DNA of 64,000 nucleotides from UBA5793 sp040255465 (GCA_040255465.1 JBDZVA010000004.1:124001-188000); one strand, 5' to 3'; shown: positions 9,694 through 19,113, counted from the stretch's first letter. The notes: generated from the sequence alone by a model not told the origin. Translations and numbers: made by a program.

Positions 9694-9723
9694 GCGGCGC
9701 CAGTGATATCGCTGAACTGATCG

Positions 9724-9757
9724 CCAACGCCCGGGCAGAATCCTGCCCGGGCGTTGG
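9724..9757 (+). terminator. Perfect 15-bp-stem hairpin after the propeller gene
   Basis: Two perfect 15-base arms (9724-9738 and 9743-9757) enclose a 4-base AATC loop, 31 bp after the stop codon. No clear T-run follows on either strand. The core GCCCGGGCA resembles the REP-like palindromes elsewhere in the window, so it may be one of those serving as a terminator. Confidence 0.55.
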
Positions 9758-9791
9758 TCGTTGGTGCTCGAAATGTCTGCGACGCGCCGGC

Positions 9792-10418
9792 TCAGCGCTT
9801 CTTTGTTTTCTTTGACGCCGCCTTCTTGACGACTTTCCCGGCCGTCTTCTTTGGAGCCGCTTTCTTCGACGCCGATTTCTTTGGGGCCGACTTCTTTGGC
9901 GCCGCCCCGGTCTTCTTCCGGGCTGCGGGCTTGTCGGCAGTGGCGCTGCCTGACTTGCCCGAACCCCTCGATTTGATGAGGGATTCGTAGTGGTCGATGA
10001 ACTTGCCGAGCGTGATGCGCTTGACGGCGTCGCCGATCACTTCGAGTGGCACATCTTCGATCTTCTTGAAGCGCACGCAGCCCTTGCCCATGTCGAGCTT
10101 TTTGCCGGCAGCCTTCCACGCCGTGGCGAAGCGCTCGGCCTCGCCGGGCTGCGAGTAGATGCAGAACATGTAGATGGACATGTGGTTCTTCTGCGAGGCG
10201 ATGCTGACAAAGGGAACGGGCTGCCTGGGGTCGCAGTGGTAGCCGGCGGGGTAGATGCTGTGAGGCACGAACCACGCGGGCATGCCGTACTGCATGCCTT
10301 CCTGAAACTTCCGGTCGATGTTCTTGTTGATGACGTCGCGAACGGCCTGAATGGCGGCGCGGCGGTCCGCGGGGAGTTCCTTCAGGTACGCGTCGATGGT
10401 TGTCGCTTTGCTCTGCAT
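9792..10418 (-). CDS. DUF1801 (YdhG-like) protein with histone-H1-like Lys/Ala tail
   Basis: 208 residues. Residues 1-150 match the YdhG/DUF1801 pattern: an N-terminal helix (TTIDAYLKELPADRRAAI), a QYGMPAWF motif, HMSIYMF, then a K-K-L-D-M-G-K-G-C-V-R-F strand and a terminal helix. The fold's biochemical role is not established, although some members are frataxin-like. From about residue 158 the chain becomes Lys/Ala/Ser-rich (repeats of A-P-K-K-S/T-A), ending KKTKKR, which resembles histone-H1-like tails and may bind DNA. It is convergent with the propeller gene. Confidence 0.75.
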   Translation of the reverse strand: MQSKATTIDAYLKELPADRRAAIQAVRDVINKNIDRKFQEGMQYGMPAWFVPHSIYPAGYHCDPRQPVPFVSIASQKNHMSIYMFCIYSQPGEAERFATAWKAAGKKLDMGKGCVRFKKIEDVPLEVIGDAVKRITLGKFIDHYESLIKSRGSGKSGSATADKPAARKKTGAAPKKSAPKKSASKKAAPKKTAGKVVKKAASKKTKKR

Positions 10419-10804
10419 GATGCAACTTTACCCGGGTGGCGGTCCAGAGGCAGCCGCTGGGGGCAGTCGGGCGACCCGCGGATGAGGCCGCCGGGGCCGC
10501 ACCTACTACGCGTTCTCCGCCGCCGTCTGCATGCCCTCAGCACTGAGCCAAAACGGCGGCGAATCGCTCGGCGCCCAGGCCGGGCCGGCGCGACTGACTG
10601 ACGTCATCACCAGCGGTGGGCTCTCAGGGGTGCGCGGCGCTGTAACCGGCTGCGGCGAGCACGGTGGATCTCCCCAGAGCCCGGGCATGTCGATGCCCGG
10701 GCTTTGGCGCGCGCTGGTCTGCCAGTGATGGAATACCTCCTGCCGGCGCGCCATCATTATGACATCTACGAGACGAGGTCCTTTCGATTCCCCGGAGGCT
10801 TCCG
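10419..10804. other. Intergenic region containing a REP-like palindrome
   Basis: No convincing gene was seen in this 386-bp stretch; the open frames overlapping it have no domain and no ribosome-binding site. The only clear structure is the GC-rich palindrome at 10678-10703. Confidence 0.6.
10678..10703. repeat. REP-like palindrome
   Basis: Perfect 11-base arms (AGCCCGGGCAT and its complement) around a 4-base loop, GTCG. The core is the same as in the palindromes near the REP-associated transposase at 46.4-47.4 kb. Confidence 0.6.
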
Positions 10805-11191
10805 ATGCGATCCATCTTCCTCGCCGCCGTTTCGCCGGTGCTCGTTCTGGTCGGATTGAGTTTCCTTCTGACCGGTTGCAAAACAGAATCGACCGTGGGC
10901 CTGGTGGTGAACCCCGGCCACGTGGCATCGATCACCGTCGAGGGTTCCAATCCCATGGTGATCGTGACCAATGACGGCCCGGGAACGATCGTCGTGCTCT
11001 TCACGCCGCGCGGCTGGCCTGGCGGAGATGAAATGTCGCTTGCACAAGCCTCATCGGGGAGAACGATGCGTGACGGGGGCGAGGTCCGAATCACCAACGA
11101 TTCGAAGCAGCGAGCCGTCGTCAACGTGAACATTCAGAAGCACACCGGCGTGACGATCGACGGACCCCGTGGTCCAGCGCCGTCGCCATAG
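10805..11191 (+). CDS. Small lipoprotein, unknown function
   Basis: 128 residues with GGAGG upstream of the ATG. A type II signal peptide is visible (VLVLVGLSFLLTGC), with lipobox L-T-G-C and the lipidated Cys near residue 24. The mature part is about 100 residues, short beta-rich segments such as VIVTNDGPGTIVVLF, and is predicted to be membrane-anchored and periplasmic. I do not recognise the family. It stands alone, with no operon partner visible. Confidence 0.7.
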   Translation: MRSIFLAAVSPVLVLVGLSFLLTGCKTESTVGLVVNPGHVASITVEGSNPMVIVTNDGPGTIVVLFTPRGWPGGDEMSLAQASSGRTMRDGGEVRITNDSKQRAVVNVNIQKHTGVTIDGPRGPAPSP

Positions 11192-11621
11192 TAATTCGAA
11201 CGTCGCGCCGAGTGACCAGTCTGTCGCGCCGGGCGATGCCATTTTCTGTGGTTGGTCTCGCCTGCGCCATCGCCGACATCGCGATGCTTGATGTTGAGGC
11301 GATCTTCAAGGTAGCCAGCGCGCCCGTGCCGGGCAGCAGCGGTGCCAGCGCGATTCACCGGGATGCCGGGCCAGGGGTGCTGGTTGAGAGTCGTAGCCTG
11401 GCCGAGGTCTATCCCGGTGTGCGCTGCCCGACGGGCCAGGCGGTCTTGAGCGGCGGTGGTGCGTTGGAGGCGAGGCGGATCAAGTGGCGCGCCTGGACAT
11501 TCTGCTCCAATTTGCCGCAAGATTCGAAATAGAGCCTTGTGCAGACGTCGGTCTTTTGGTATAAGTGGAGCATCTCCGCACCCCGGCGACCTCGGGGGCG
11601 TCCAGCCACGGGAGGATTACG
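11192..11621. other. Intergenic region upstream of the 12-repeat kelch gene
   Basis: 430 bp. Several open frames cross it on both strands but none has a ribosome-binding site, a recognisable domain or a sensible N-terminus. It contains a good promoter at 11537-11565. Confidence 0.55.
11537..11565 (+). promoter_or_regulatory. Sigma70-type promoter for the kelch gene
   Basis: TTGTGC (11537-11542) and TATAAG (11560-11565) are separated by 17 bp, 56 bp upstream of ATG 11622. Confidence 0.6.
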
Positions 11622-14075
11622 ATGGCCACTCTTATCAACCGCCACCTCGACTCGTCTTGCCGGCACACAACGCGGTGGTTCACCGCCCTGCTGGTTGCGC
11701 TCATTGCCTGCCTTGTTCTCGCGGGCCCACGGGGCGCGCTGGCGCAGGGTGATTGCGGCGGTTGGCAGCAGATTGAGTATCCGGGGCCGAGTGCGCGGCG
11801 AAGTTCCGCCATGGTGTACGACAGCCGCCGGCAAGTGAGTGTGCTCTTTGGTGGCGACAGCAATCAGAACCAGGGAGATGGAGATACCTGGGAGTTTGAC
11901 GGGGAGGATTGGACACTCGTCGCCGACACCGGTCCATCTCCGAGGTATCGCCACGCGATGGCCTATGACAGCGCGCGCGGAGTGACAGTTCTGTTCGGTG
12001 GCGGAGGCCAACTCACAGACACATGGGAGTGGAACGGTCAGGAGTGGGCACTGCGCGCAACTTCAGGCCCACCGGGGCGCTCGTCCCATGCCATGGCTTA
12101 CGACTCTCGGCGGGGCGTCACCGTGCTATTCGGGGGAACGACGTATCTACATAATCTCAATGACACATGGGAATGGGATGGCTCTGGGTGGACGCAGGTC
12201 GCCAGTGACGGCCCTGATGCGAGGAGATCCCACTGCATGGCGTATGACGAAGCACGTGGAGTGACCGTGATGTACGGCCAAAATGCGGATCGCGATACCG
12301 ACACATGGGAATGGGATGGTCTCGAGTGGCGACAGGTAGCAGTCAACGGTGGACCAACTGGTGCGAATGGCATGGGCTTGGCTTACGACAGTGCTCGCCA
12401 GCGCACCGTGCTCTTCGGCGAAAACGACGCCGATCATACGAGTGAGACTTGGGAGTGGGATGGACAGGACTGGACACTCGTCGCCGATCGCGGACCGGTC
12501 GGACGGACACTCCATGGCATGGCGTACGACACTCGAATTGCGGCGTGCGTTGTGTTCGGCGGATCCATCTACTCGGCAACCCCAGTCAGGGACACCTGGC
12601 TCTGGGACGGAACTCAATGGCAGACTGCCGCATGGCCTTCGCCAACGCCTCGCTCCTATCACGACATGGCGTACGACAGCGATCGACACGTCGCCGTCCT
12701 GTTCGGAGGAGGCGCCACTTTTGATCCGCTCGCCACCGATACATGGGAATGGGATGGCGAGTCGTGGCGCCTCATGGCACTCAGTGGTCCTCCGCCGCGC
12801 TATCGCGCTGCGGTGGCGTATGACAGTTGGCGCGGGGTTACCGTCCTGTTTGGCGGGCGCAGTCGAGAGACGGGGCTGCTGGGCGACACGTGGGAGTGGA
12901 ATGGGACTGTCTGGACGCAGGTTGCGGACAGTGGCCCGTCGCCGCGCCAGGGCTGCGCCATGGCCTTTGATCAGCGGCGCGGCGTCACGGTGCTGTTCAG
13001 CGGGGAGAGCGATGTCTCAGATACGTGGGAATGGGATGGGCAGTTATGGACTCAAGTCGCCAGTGAGGGACCAATAGGACGCTACGACCACGCCATGGCA
13101 TACGACAGCGCAAGAGAGGTCGTCGTGCTATTTGGTGGTCGGCACCACATCACCAATCTCGATGACACGTGGGAGTACGATGGTAACACATGGCGGCACG
13201 TGCTGGATGGTGGGCCTTCGCCTCGGAATGCCCACGGCATGGTCTATGACGAGGCGCGGCAAGTAATGGTCGTCTACGGTGGTGGCAACCTGCTTGAGCA
13301 ATCTGCTGAGTACACGTGGGAGTACGATGGAATGCGCTGGGTGCCGAGCGCGACTCTCAGCAACGGAATCGACGATCGGTTTGAACTGGGGATGTGCTAT
13401 GACGCGCTGCGGAGCGAGGTCGTTCTCTTCGGCGGCACTCAAAGATCTCATCCAACCGGCGACACCTGGACCTACAACGGCAAGCACGCTTTCACCGAGC
13501 AGCCGCAGAACCGGTTCGTTGACCTGCACGATTCCGTCGACTTCCACGTCGTCGTGCGCGAACCCGAGACGGCGACGTACCAGTGGACGTGGAATCGCCG
13601 ACCGCTGCGCGATGGCGGGCCGATCTCCGGCAGCCGCACCGACACGCTTCGCGTGACCAACGTCACCGGCGCCTACACCGGGCAGTTGCAGTGCTTCGTG
13701 CATCGCAGCGGCTGCAATGATCAACTCAGCATCATCGCGCATCTCATCGTGCTCGACCCGACGATCTCACTCGCAACGTCCTGCCCAACCGGCGGCGAGG
13801 CCGTGTTCGAGTGGGCCAACTGCACGCCGGGCGGCAGCGTCGCGCTGCTGGGCGCCAACGGGCCCGGGCAATTCGTCATTCCCAACGGCTCCACCTGCGC
13901 CGGGACGGCGCTCGGCCTGAGCGGCAGCGGCCTGACACTCATCCGCTACGCCCAAACCAGTCCGTTCGGCGACGGCCGCATCGTCAACGTCGCCCCGGCC
14001 GGCTGGTGCGGCCGCTACCTGCAATTAGTCGATCGCGACTCGTGCCGGGTTTCTAATGTCGTGCGCATCGAATGA
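11622..14075 (+). CDS. Secreted 12-repeat kelch-like protein with Ig-like and shared C-terminal domains
   Basis: 817 residues from ATG 11622, behind GGAGG. The signal peptide ends ARGALAQG-like (GPRGALAQG). Twelve repeats of about 50 residues follow, each with D-T-W-E-W-D/N-G-x-x-W, G-P-x-x-R-x-x-H-A-M-A-Y-D and R-G-V-T-V-L-F-G-G, a kelch/galactose-oxidase-type propeller pattern. Twelve is enough for two propellers. An Ig-like segment (about 625-710, with TYQWTWNRRPL and GQLQCFV) precedes the ~100-residue shared domain (SCPTGG, TCAGTALGL, WCGRYLQLVD, CRVSNVVRIE). Predicted extracellular and possibly adhesive or sugar-binding. The repeats are also similar at DNA level, which suggests expansion by duplication. 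Confidence 0.85.
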   Translation: MATLINRHLDSSCRHTTRWFTALLVALIACLVLAGPRGALAQGDCGGWQQIEYPGPSARRSSAMVYDSRRQVSVLFGGDSNQNQGDGDTWEFDGEDWTLVADTGPSPRYRHAMAYDSARGVTVLFGGGGQLTDTWEWNGQEWALRATSGPPGRSSHAMAYDSRRGVTVLFGGTTYLHNLNDTWEWDGSGWTQVASDGPDARRSHCMAYDEARGVTVMYGQNADRDTDTWEWDGLEWRQVAVNGGPTGANGMGLAYDSARQRTVLFGENDADHTSETWEWDGQDWTLVADRGPVGRTLHGMAYDTRIAACVVFGGSIYSATPVRDTWLWDGTQWQTAAWPSPTPRSYHDMAYDSDRHVAVLFGGGATFDPLATDTWEWDGESWRLMALSGPPPRYRAAVAYDSWRGVTVLFGGRSRETGLLGDTWEWNGTVWTQVADSGPSPRQGCAMAFDQRRGVTVLFSGESDVSDTWEWDGQLWTQVASEGPIGRYDHAMAYDSAREVVVLFGGRHHITNLDDTWEYDGNTWRHVLDGGPSPRNAHGMVYDEARQVMVVYGGGNLLEQSAEYTWEYDGMRWVPSATLSNGIDDRFELGMCYDALRSEVVLFGGTQRSHPTGDTWTYNGKHAFTEQPQNRFVDLHDSVDFHVVVREPETATYQWTWNRRPLRDGGPISGSRTDTLRVTNVTGAYTGQLQCFVHRSGCNDQLSIIAHLIVLDPTISLATSCPTGGEAVFEWANCTPGGSVALLGANGPGQFVIPNGSTCAGTALGLSGSGLTLIRYAQTSPFGDGRIVNVAPAGWCGRYLQLVDRDSCRVSNVVRIE

Positions 14076-14090
14076 TGTAAGCGCACCAGG

Positions 14091-16007
14091 TCACCACTCC
14101 TGCCCGAGCCAGTCGGCGTATTGCGCCTTCTGCTCGTCCGTCGGCTCCTTCACCTTGCGCAGCGTCCATGAGCCGTCGGGAACGCCGGCCAGAGTGACCG
14201 TCAGTTCGCGCAGTTCATTGCGGCGGAAGTACGTCAGGTGAAGCGTGTCGCCGGGCTCGAGTTCATCAACGCGGCTGTCAACATCGCCTTGCGAAGTGAT
14301 GCGCTTGCCGTCAATGGCTACAAGATCATCGCCGACCATCAGCACCGACGCGTACGCGGGACCATCGGACGGCATCGAACTGATGCGCGTCCCGCCGAGA
14401 TTCAACCCAAGGAAGGCCTTGAGAGGGACAGGCTCGATCGCGTCGGCCGCTGAGTCATCGTCGGAGACGGATGCATGCTCGTCGTCGGAAGGCGAATCCG
14501 CTTCCTTACGGGCGTGGCTCGTCTGCTCGAACACGAGTTCCAAGCCGCATGCGTTGGCGACGGATTCGAAATCGAAATCCTCCGTGCCGCGGATGTGGCG
14601 CGCGAAGAACGCACCGAAGTCGCTGCCGCTGATCTCATTGATCACGGCGAGCAGGTCCTCGGGCGTGTAGCCGCCGCCGCTGAGCGGATAGCGTTCATAC
14701 ATCGTGCGCATGACATCATCGAAGTCGGCCTGGCCGTCGCTGCGCTGGCGGATGGCCAGGTCGAGCGCGAGCGTCGCCATCTCGCCGCTGCTGTAGAAGG
14801 AGATGGTCGAATTGACATCGTCGGGTGTCGAGCGGCCGTACTCGAGCCACGCATCAAACGATGCCTGCTCGACGCTCTTTACGAGCCGGCCGGGGCGACG
14901 GCGCAGAGAGGTGATCGACCGCGACAGGTTTCTGAGGTAATCTGCAGGCTTGGTGTGGCCGGTGCGCACGAGCGTCAGGCCGCCGTAGTAACTCGTGCCG
15001 CCTTCGGCGAGCCAGAGCAGGCGCGTGTAGTTCTCGCGTTCGTAGTCGTAGGGGTTGATCCCGGCGGGCCGGAGCTGCTTGACGTTCCAGGTGTGGAAGA
15101 ACTCGTGCGTGACGAGGCCGAGAAAGCGTTGGTAGGCGCCGTCGTTTTGAAACGAGCTGGCCGAGGTCTGCATGATGGTGGAGTTGAGATGTTCCGTGCC
15201 TCCCCCGCCGCCGCGCCCAACGTGGGTGATGAAGACGTAGCGCTTGTAGGGAAGCTCGCCGAAGATGTCGCGCTGGGCGCGGACGATTGTGGTGAAATCC
15301 TCGGTCAACTTTGCTTCGTCGTACTCGATGTCCTCATCACCCCAGAGGATGATCTCGTGCGGCGTGCCGTCCACATCAAAGGACAATCGCTGGTGCTCAC
15401 CGATCTCCAGCGGCGAATCGACGAGCACATCGTAATTGGGCGCGACGACACTGCGGGGATCCGCCGGACTTGTTTCGAGTCCTGTGGCGATGTCCCAATG
15501 CGACGGTGCGTCGATATGCACGATCACGGGATCATCGCGCCGCTGAGGCGTGTACAGAAACACCGATGACGGCGAGAGGAACGCGTGCGTGTCATCGACG
15601 TGCCGCGTCCGATCGCCCAGCGAGTTGGCGTAGACGCGATAGTCAACCCGCACGGCTCGCGCGCCCTGCGTCGTGACGCGCCAGGCGTTCTTGCGGACCT
15701 TGTCAATCGGCAGCCCCTCGCCTGTGGTCGCGTCAACGGCGCGCACCTCGCGCACCGTCGCCGCTGGGTCGAGCACGGTGTAACGGCCCGGCCTCCAGAC
15801 GGGAAGCACGAACTCGAGCGACTCGTCGTGAACCTGCGGCACGGTGATGGCCATCTCCACCATCTGCGTCTGCGGGGCCGGCAGCGCGACGGAGTATTCG
15901 ACAGGCGGGTTCAGGGCCGCGCACGCCGGCAGCGCCGCCAGCAGTGCAACGAGCGGCGCCAGCCAGAGGTCGTGCAGGCGGACTCGGGGGGCAGTGGTGC
16001 GGATCAT
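14091..16007 (-). CDS. M61-family (glycyl) aminopeptidase with PDZ domain, probable lipoprotein
   Basis: 638 residues from ATG 16007, with GGAGAGGGAC upstream. The N-terminus is a lipoprotein-type signal (LVALLAALPAC, C29). The N-terminal beta domain of M61 peptidases follows (VWRPGRYTV and FLSPSSVFLY). The catalytic domain has GGGGTEH, zinc motif H301-E-F-F-H305 and third ligand E335 (WLAEGGTSYY). A PDZ domain (about 540-620) closes the protein. Family members are zinc aminopeptidases; here it would act in the periplasm or at the cell surface. It is convergent with the kelch gene, about 15 bp apart. Confidence 0.9.
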   Translation of the reverse strand: MIRTTAPRVRLHDLWLAPLVALLAALPACAALNPPVEYSVALPAPQTQMVEMAITVPQVHDESLEFVLPVWRPGRYTVLDPAATVREVRAVDATTGEGLPIDKVRKNAWRVTTQGARAVRVDYRVYANSLGDRTRHVDDTHAFLSPSSVFLYTPQRRDDPVIVHIDAPSHWDIATGLETSPADPRSVVAPNYDVLVDSPLEIGEHQRLSFDVDGTPHEIILWGDEDIEYDEAKLTEDFTTIVRAQRDIFGELPYKRYVFITHVGRGGGGGTEHLNSTIMQTSASSFQNDGAYQRFLGLVTHEFFHTWNVKQLRPAGINPYDYERENYTRLLWLAEGGTSYYGGLTLVRTGHTKPADYLRNLSRSITSLRRRPGRLVKSVEQASFDAWLEYGRSTPDDVNSTISFYSSGEMATLALDLAIRQRSDGQADFDDVMRTMYERYPLSGGGYTPEDLLAVINEISGSDFGAFFARHIRGTEDFDFESVANACGLELVFEQTSHARKEADSPSDDEHASVSDDDSAADAIEPVPLKAFLGLNLGGTRISSMPSDGPAYASVLMVGDDLVAIDGKRITSQGDVDSRVDELEPGDTLHLTYFRRNELRELTVTLAGVPDGSWTLRKVKEPTDEQKAQYADWLGQEW

Positions 16008-16159
16008 CGCTGAAGTCCCTCTCCTGGCCGGGGGGTGACATGGGTGCGGCATGAGATCAGACTACGTGCCGACTACAATCAACGCCTCCTCAAGCGGACT
16101 CGACTCCGGTGGGGCGCTGTGGATGTTCATAGTACGGCCAAGAGAGGGCGGCGGCGGCA

Positions 16160-17050
16160 ATGAAAAAGGCCTTTCGCAAGTTGTGGTCCAAGTCGCCGCG
16201 CTCCATGCGCGTGGCCATGGGCCGGACGTGGAAAATCCGCGGCTCGATGGAGCGCCTTGTGCTTGGCGAGAAGAAGGTGGATGACTATCTCGCGCGCATC
16301 AACCTGTTTTTTCTCATCGGAAGCGGCCGTTGCGGCACGCTCTTCGTCTCGTCGCTGCTCAACCTGGACAAAGGCGCGACGGTGCGCCACGAGCCGCACC
16401 CCCACCCCGATCTCGACTCGCGCACCCGCGCCCGGCGCGAGCCCGCCTTCGCCGACTACTACATCGAGCACTATCGCAAGTACGTCATCTATCGCGACAT
16501 TGTGAACACGCAGCGGCCGATCTACGGCGAAGTCTCCTCGCCGCTTCGCTGCCTGGGCGCGGCGCTGCACAAGAGTTTCCCGCACGCCCACATGATGATC
16601 CTCGCGCGCGATGGTCGCGACACGGTGCGCAGCGCGATGAACCGCCAGCTGGGTCGCCGCCCCGGTGTGGGGCACGATCCCGTCCGCCCGCTGCCGGGCG
16701 ATCCCTTCAAGGAGCGCTGGGATTCACTCTCCCCGTTTGAACGGGCCTGCTGGTGGTGGATGGATTCGTACCGCATGCTGCTCGATCATCTGCCGCAGCA
16801 GCCGATCCTTCAGTTCGAAAAGACACTGCGCGACTACGACTACCTCAAGGCCAACGTGCTCGATCCCATCGGCCTGAAGATCTCACAGGAAACCTGGGCG
16901 GCACACAAGGCTCGTCCGAGCAAGAACTCGGCGACGGAATACCGTGTGCCGCATTGGCGCGAATGGACCGATGCCGAGAAGAAGTTCTTCGACGACACGT
17001 GCGGCGAAACGATGGAGCGCCTGGGGTATCCGCGCAACTGTTGGGCCTGA
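16160..17050 (+). CDS. Sulfotransferase-family protein
   Basis: 296 residues, with GAGAGGG before the ATG. The 5'-phosphosulfate loop is IGSGRCGT (about 52-60) and the 3'-phosphate motif is ARDGRDTVRSAMNR (about 150-163), both in the order expected for PAPS-dependent sulfotransferases. A basic, Arg/Lys-rich N-terminus precedes the core. It would transfer sulfate from PAPS to an unknown acceptor. A sulfate-activating gene (sat) lies 20 kb away and is not linked. An alternative reading as another P-loop transferase is less likely given the paired motifs. Confidence 0.78.
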   Translation: MKKAFRKLWSKSPRSMRVAMGRTWKIRGSMERLVLGEKKVDDYLARINLFFLIGSGRCGTLFVSSLLNLDKGATVRHEPHPHPDLDSRTRARREPAFADYYIEHYRKYVIYRDIVNTQRPIYGEVSSPLRCLGAALHKSFPHAHMMILARDGRDTVRSAMNRQLGRRPGVGHDPVRPLPGDPFKERWDSLSPFERACWWWMDSYRMLLDHLPQQPILQFEKTLRDYDYLKANVLDPIGLKISQETWAAHKARPSKNSATEYRVPHWREWTDAEKKFFDDTCGETMERLGYPRNCWA

Positions 17051-17176
17051 CTCCCTCGCAAGAACGCTCCCAGCCCATCTCGCGCTGTTGACCGGCCCGC
17101 CTGCAGACACGGCCAGCCGAGCGGTTCCTATCATCCAGCACAGATGGACTCAACCACTGCGGAAGGAACTCTCTGT

Positions 17177-17332
17177 ATGAAGCGTCAGATTCGTTTGCTT
17201 GTGGCTCTCGTGGGTATGGTCGCGCTGTTCACCATCCCCGCATGCAAGACCGTCGAAGGCGCCGGCGAGGACATCTCCAACCTCGGCAAGGGAATCTCCA
17301 ACACGTCGCAGGAAATCCAGAACGGCAAGTAG
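17177..17332 (+). CDS. Entericidin-like small lipoprotein
   Basis: 51 residues from ATG 17177 behind GGAAGGA; the longer frame from 17144 adds 11 residues without homology. The type II signal peptide is LLVALVGMVALFTIPAC. The mature peptide, CKTVEGAGEDISNLGKGISNT, matches the EcnA/EcnB pattern (C-N-T-V-x-G-x-G-x-D-I). Entericidins are small membrane-anchored stress peptides, sometimes described as an antidote/toxin pair; only one is present here. Confidence 0.8.
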   Translation: MKRQIRLLVALVGMVALFTIPACKTVEGAGEDISNLGKGISNTSQEIQNGK

Positions 17333-17347
17333 TGGGCCACCGCCGCC

Positions 17348-18097
17348 TTACATGTACAGCCCGCCGTTGACGTTGATCTCCTGACCGGTGATGTACGACG
17401 CCAGCGGTGAGGCGAGGAACGCGACGGCGTGTGCAATCTCCTCGGGGTCGCCGAAGCGCCCGATGGGGATGCCGGCGGTGATCTGCTCGCGAATGTTCTC
17501 GGGCACCTTGTTGGTCATGTCGGTCGTGACGAAACCCGGGGCGACGCAGTTGACGGTGATGTTCTTGCGCGCCACTTCCTTGGCCAGCGACTTGGTCAGC
17601 GCGATCAGCCCCGCCTTGGCCGCGGCGTAGTTCGACTGCCCGAAGTTTCCGGTCTGCCCGATGATCGAGGTGATGTTGATGATGCGGCCCCAGCCGGACT
17701 CGGTCATCTTCTTGATCATCGCGTGCGTGATCAGTGCCGGTCCGGTGAGATTAACATCCATCACTTCTTCCCACTGCTCGCGCGTCATCTTGGCGAATGA
17801 GCGGTCGCGGGTGATCCCGGCGTTGTTGACGAGAATCTGCACCACGCCGAAGTCTTCGTGGACGTGGCTGAGCATCTCGCGATTTTCTTCATCGTTGGCG
17901 ACGTTGGCGCGGTAGATCTTCGCCTTGCGGCCCTTGGAGACAATCTGATCGCACACTTCGCGGGCGGCCTCCTCCGACGTCGAGTAGTTGACAGCGACAT
18001 CGCAACCTTCGTCGGCCATGGCCAGCGCGATGGCGCGCCCGATGCCGCGCGCGGCCCCGGTAACGAGACAGACTTTCCCTTCAAGCGACTGGGTCAT
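17348..18097 (-). CDS. phaB: Acetoacetyl-CoA reductase / 3-oxoacyl-ACP reductase (SDR)
   Basis: 249 residues, with AGAGAGGTG upstream. Classical SDR: TGAARGIG cofactor loop (15-22), N-N-A-G, catalytic Ser in ITSIIGQ, Y-A-A-A-K, and PGFVTTDM. The stretch GQTGNFGQSNYAAAKAG is closer to PhaB reductases than to housekeeping FabG. It would make (R)-3-hydroxybutyryl-CoA with NADPH for the PHA synthase encoded upstream on the same strand. FabG function cannot be excluded from sequence alone. No beta-ketothiolase gene is present in the window. Confidence 0.82.
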   Translation of the reverse strand: MTQSLEGKVCLVTGAARGIGRAIALAMADEGCDVAVNYSTSEEAAREVCDQIVSKGRKAKIYRANVANDEENREMLSHVHEDFGVVQILVNNAGITRDRSFAKMTREQWEEVMDVNLTGPALITHAMIKKMTESGWGRIINITSIIGQTGNFGQSNYAAAKAGLIALTKSLAKEVARKNITVNCVAPGFVTTDMTNKVPENIREQITAGIPIGRFGDPEEIAHAVAFLASPLASYITGQEINVNGGLYM

Positions 18098-18224
18098 ACT
18101 TCACCTCTCTGTTTTCTTGTACAGCGGCAAGGCCGATAACGGCGCCGGTCTACTTCAGTGTACCAGAATAATGGGGTTCATACTACGGGGTGAACACCCT
18201 GTAGTGAATGCACGTCAAGCCGAC

Positions 18225-19037
18225 TCACGCCGGCGGGTGCCAGCCTGCGTCCACCCACAACGCACCGCTGGTCGCCGAGTTCCTGATCATGAACAGGATC
18301 GCGTCGGCGACCTCTTCGGGTCGCAGCAGGCGGCGCAACTGCGTCAGCGGCAGGATCTTCTCGCGCACCAGCTTCTGGTCCATCTGTCGCACCATCGGGG
18401 TATCCGTAAACCCGGGATGGATGATGGCGCAGCGCACGCCGTGATACATGGCTTCTTTGGTCAGCGTCGACTCCGCGCCTTCAAGGCCCGACTTGGTCGT
18501 CGCGTAGGAGATCTGCCCGCGATTGCCTGCCGAGGAAATCGACCCGATGAAGATGATCGTGCCCTGGACTTTTTCTTCAGGTTCCCACCGGCCGAGCTTG
18601 CGGGCGGCCCGGTCTTCGGCGATCGTGCCGATCATCTCCATCGCCCAGTAGATCGGCGCAAGCAGATTGACCTCTATCACTTTGCGGAAGAGGTTTTCGT
18701 CGTAGAGCGCTGCCTTGCCGTGCTCGTCGACCTTTACCGCCAGGGCGTCGCGCACGATGCCGGCCGCGGGTACGCAGATGTGCACGGGGCCGAAGCGCTT
18801 AACCATCTCGGCGTAAACGCTCTTGCGAAACTCCGTGCTGGTCACATCGCCCTTGAAGGGCACAAGCACTTCGCGCTCGAGGTTTCGATTCCCCTCCTCG
18901 CACGCCTTAAAGACATCATCTGAAACATCAACGACGCCGATGGCCTTGACGCCTTCGCGGGCCAGTCCCATGCAGGTGGCGCGGGCAATGCCGCTCGCCC
19001 CGCCGGTGATCACCGCGACTCGATTGTTCGTTTGCAC
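18225..19037 (-). CDS. Second short-chain dehydrogenase/reductase in the PHA cluster
   Basis: 270 residues if translation starts at GTG 19037, which has AGGGAGG at good spacing and places the Rossmann strand (VAVITGGASGIA) right at the N-terminus; the open frame from 19220 would add an unlikely leader. The SDR core has PAAGIVRDAL, catalytic Ser in GSISSAG and Y-A-T-T-K. The nucleotide loop is GGASGIA, with Ala instead of the final Gly. It lies between phaB and phaC on the same strand. Substrate unknown; possibly a hydroxyacyl-CoA dehydrogenase. Confidence 0.8.
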   Translation of the reverse strand: MQTNNRVAVITGGASGIARATCMGLAREGVKAIGVVDVSDDVFKACEEGNRNLEREVLVPFKGDVTSTEFRKSVYAEMVKRFGPVHICVPAAGIVRDALAVKVDEHGKAALYDENLFRKVIEVNLLAPIYWAMEMIGTIAEDRAARKLGRWEPEEKVQGTIIFIGSISSAGNRGQISYATTKSGLEGAESTLTKEAMYHGVRCAIIHPGFTDTPMVRQMDQKLVREKILPLTQLRRLLRPEEVADAILFMIRNSATSGALWVDAGWHPPA

Positions 19038-19113
19038 GTTGCTATCCGCCTCCCTGCACCACACTTTCACACCCGCGACGCTCGCGCTCCCTGCGGAAGC
19101 CTCCGGGTCGCGG

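Noticed and set aside
8701..10425. A 574-codon open frame on the minus strand crossing two real genes
   Set aside because: It runs antisense through the propeller gene at 8653 and out of frame through the DUF1801 gene. It has no domain or ribosome-binding site and its composition is typical of a shadow frame in high-GC DNA.
12000..13340. Regularly spaced DNA repeats resembling a CRISPR array
   Set aside because: The repeats are about 150 bp apart, translate in frame as kelch blades and vary at synonymous sites. They are coding repeats, not a CRISPR array.
14475..15569. A plus-strand frame of 364 codons opposite the M61 gene
   Set aside because: It lies fully antisense to a gene with complete zinc-peptidase motifs and shows no domain.
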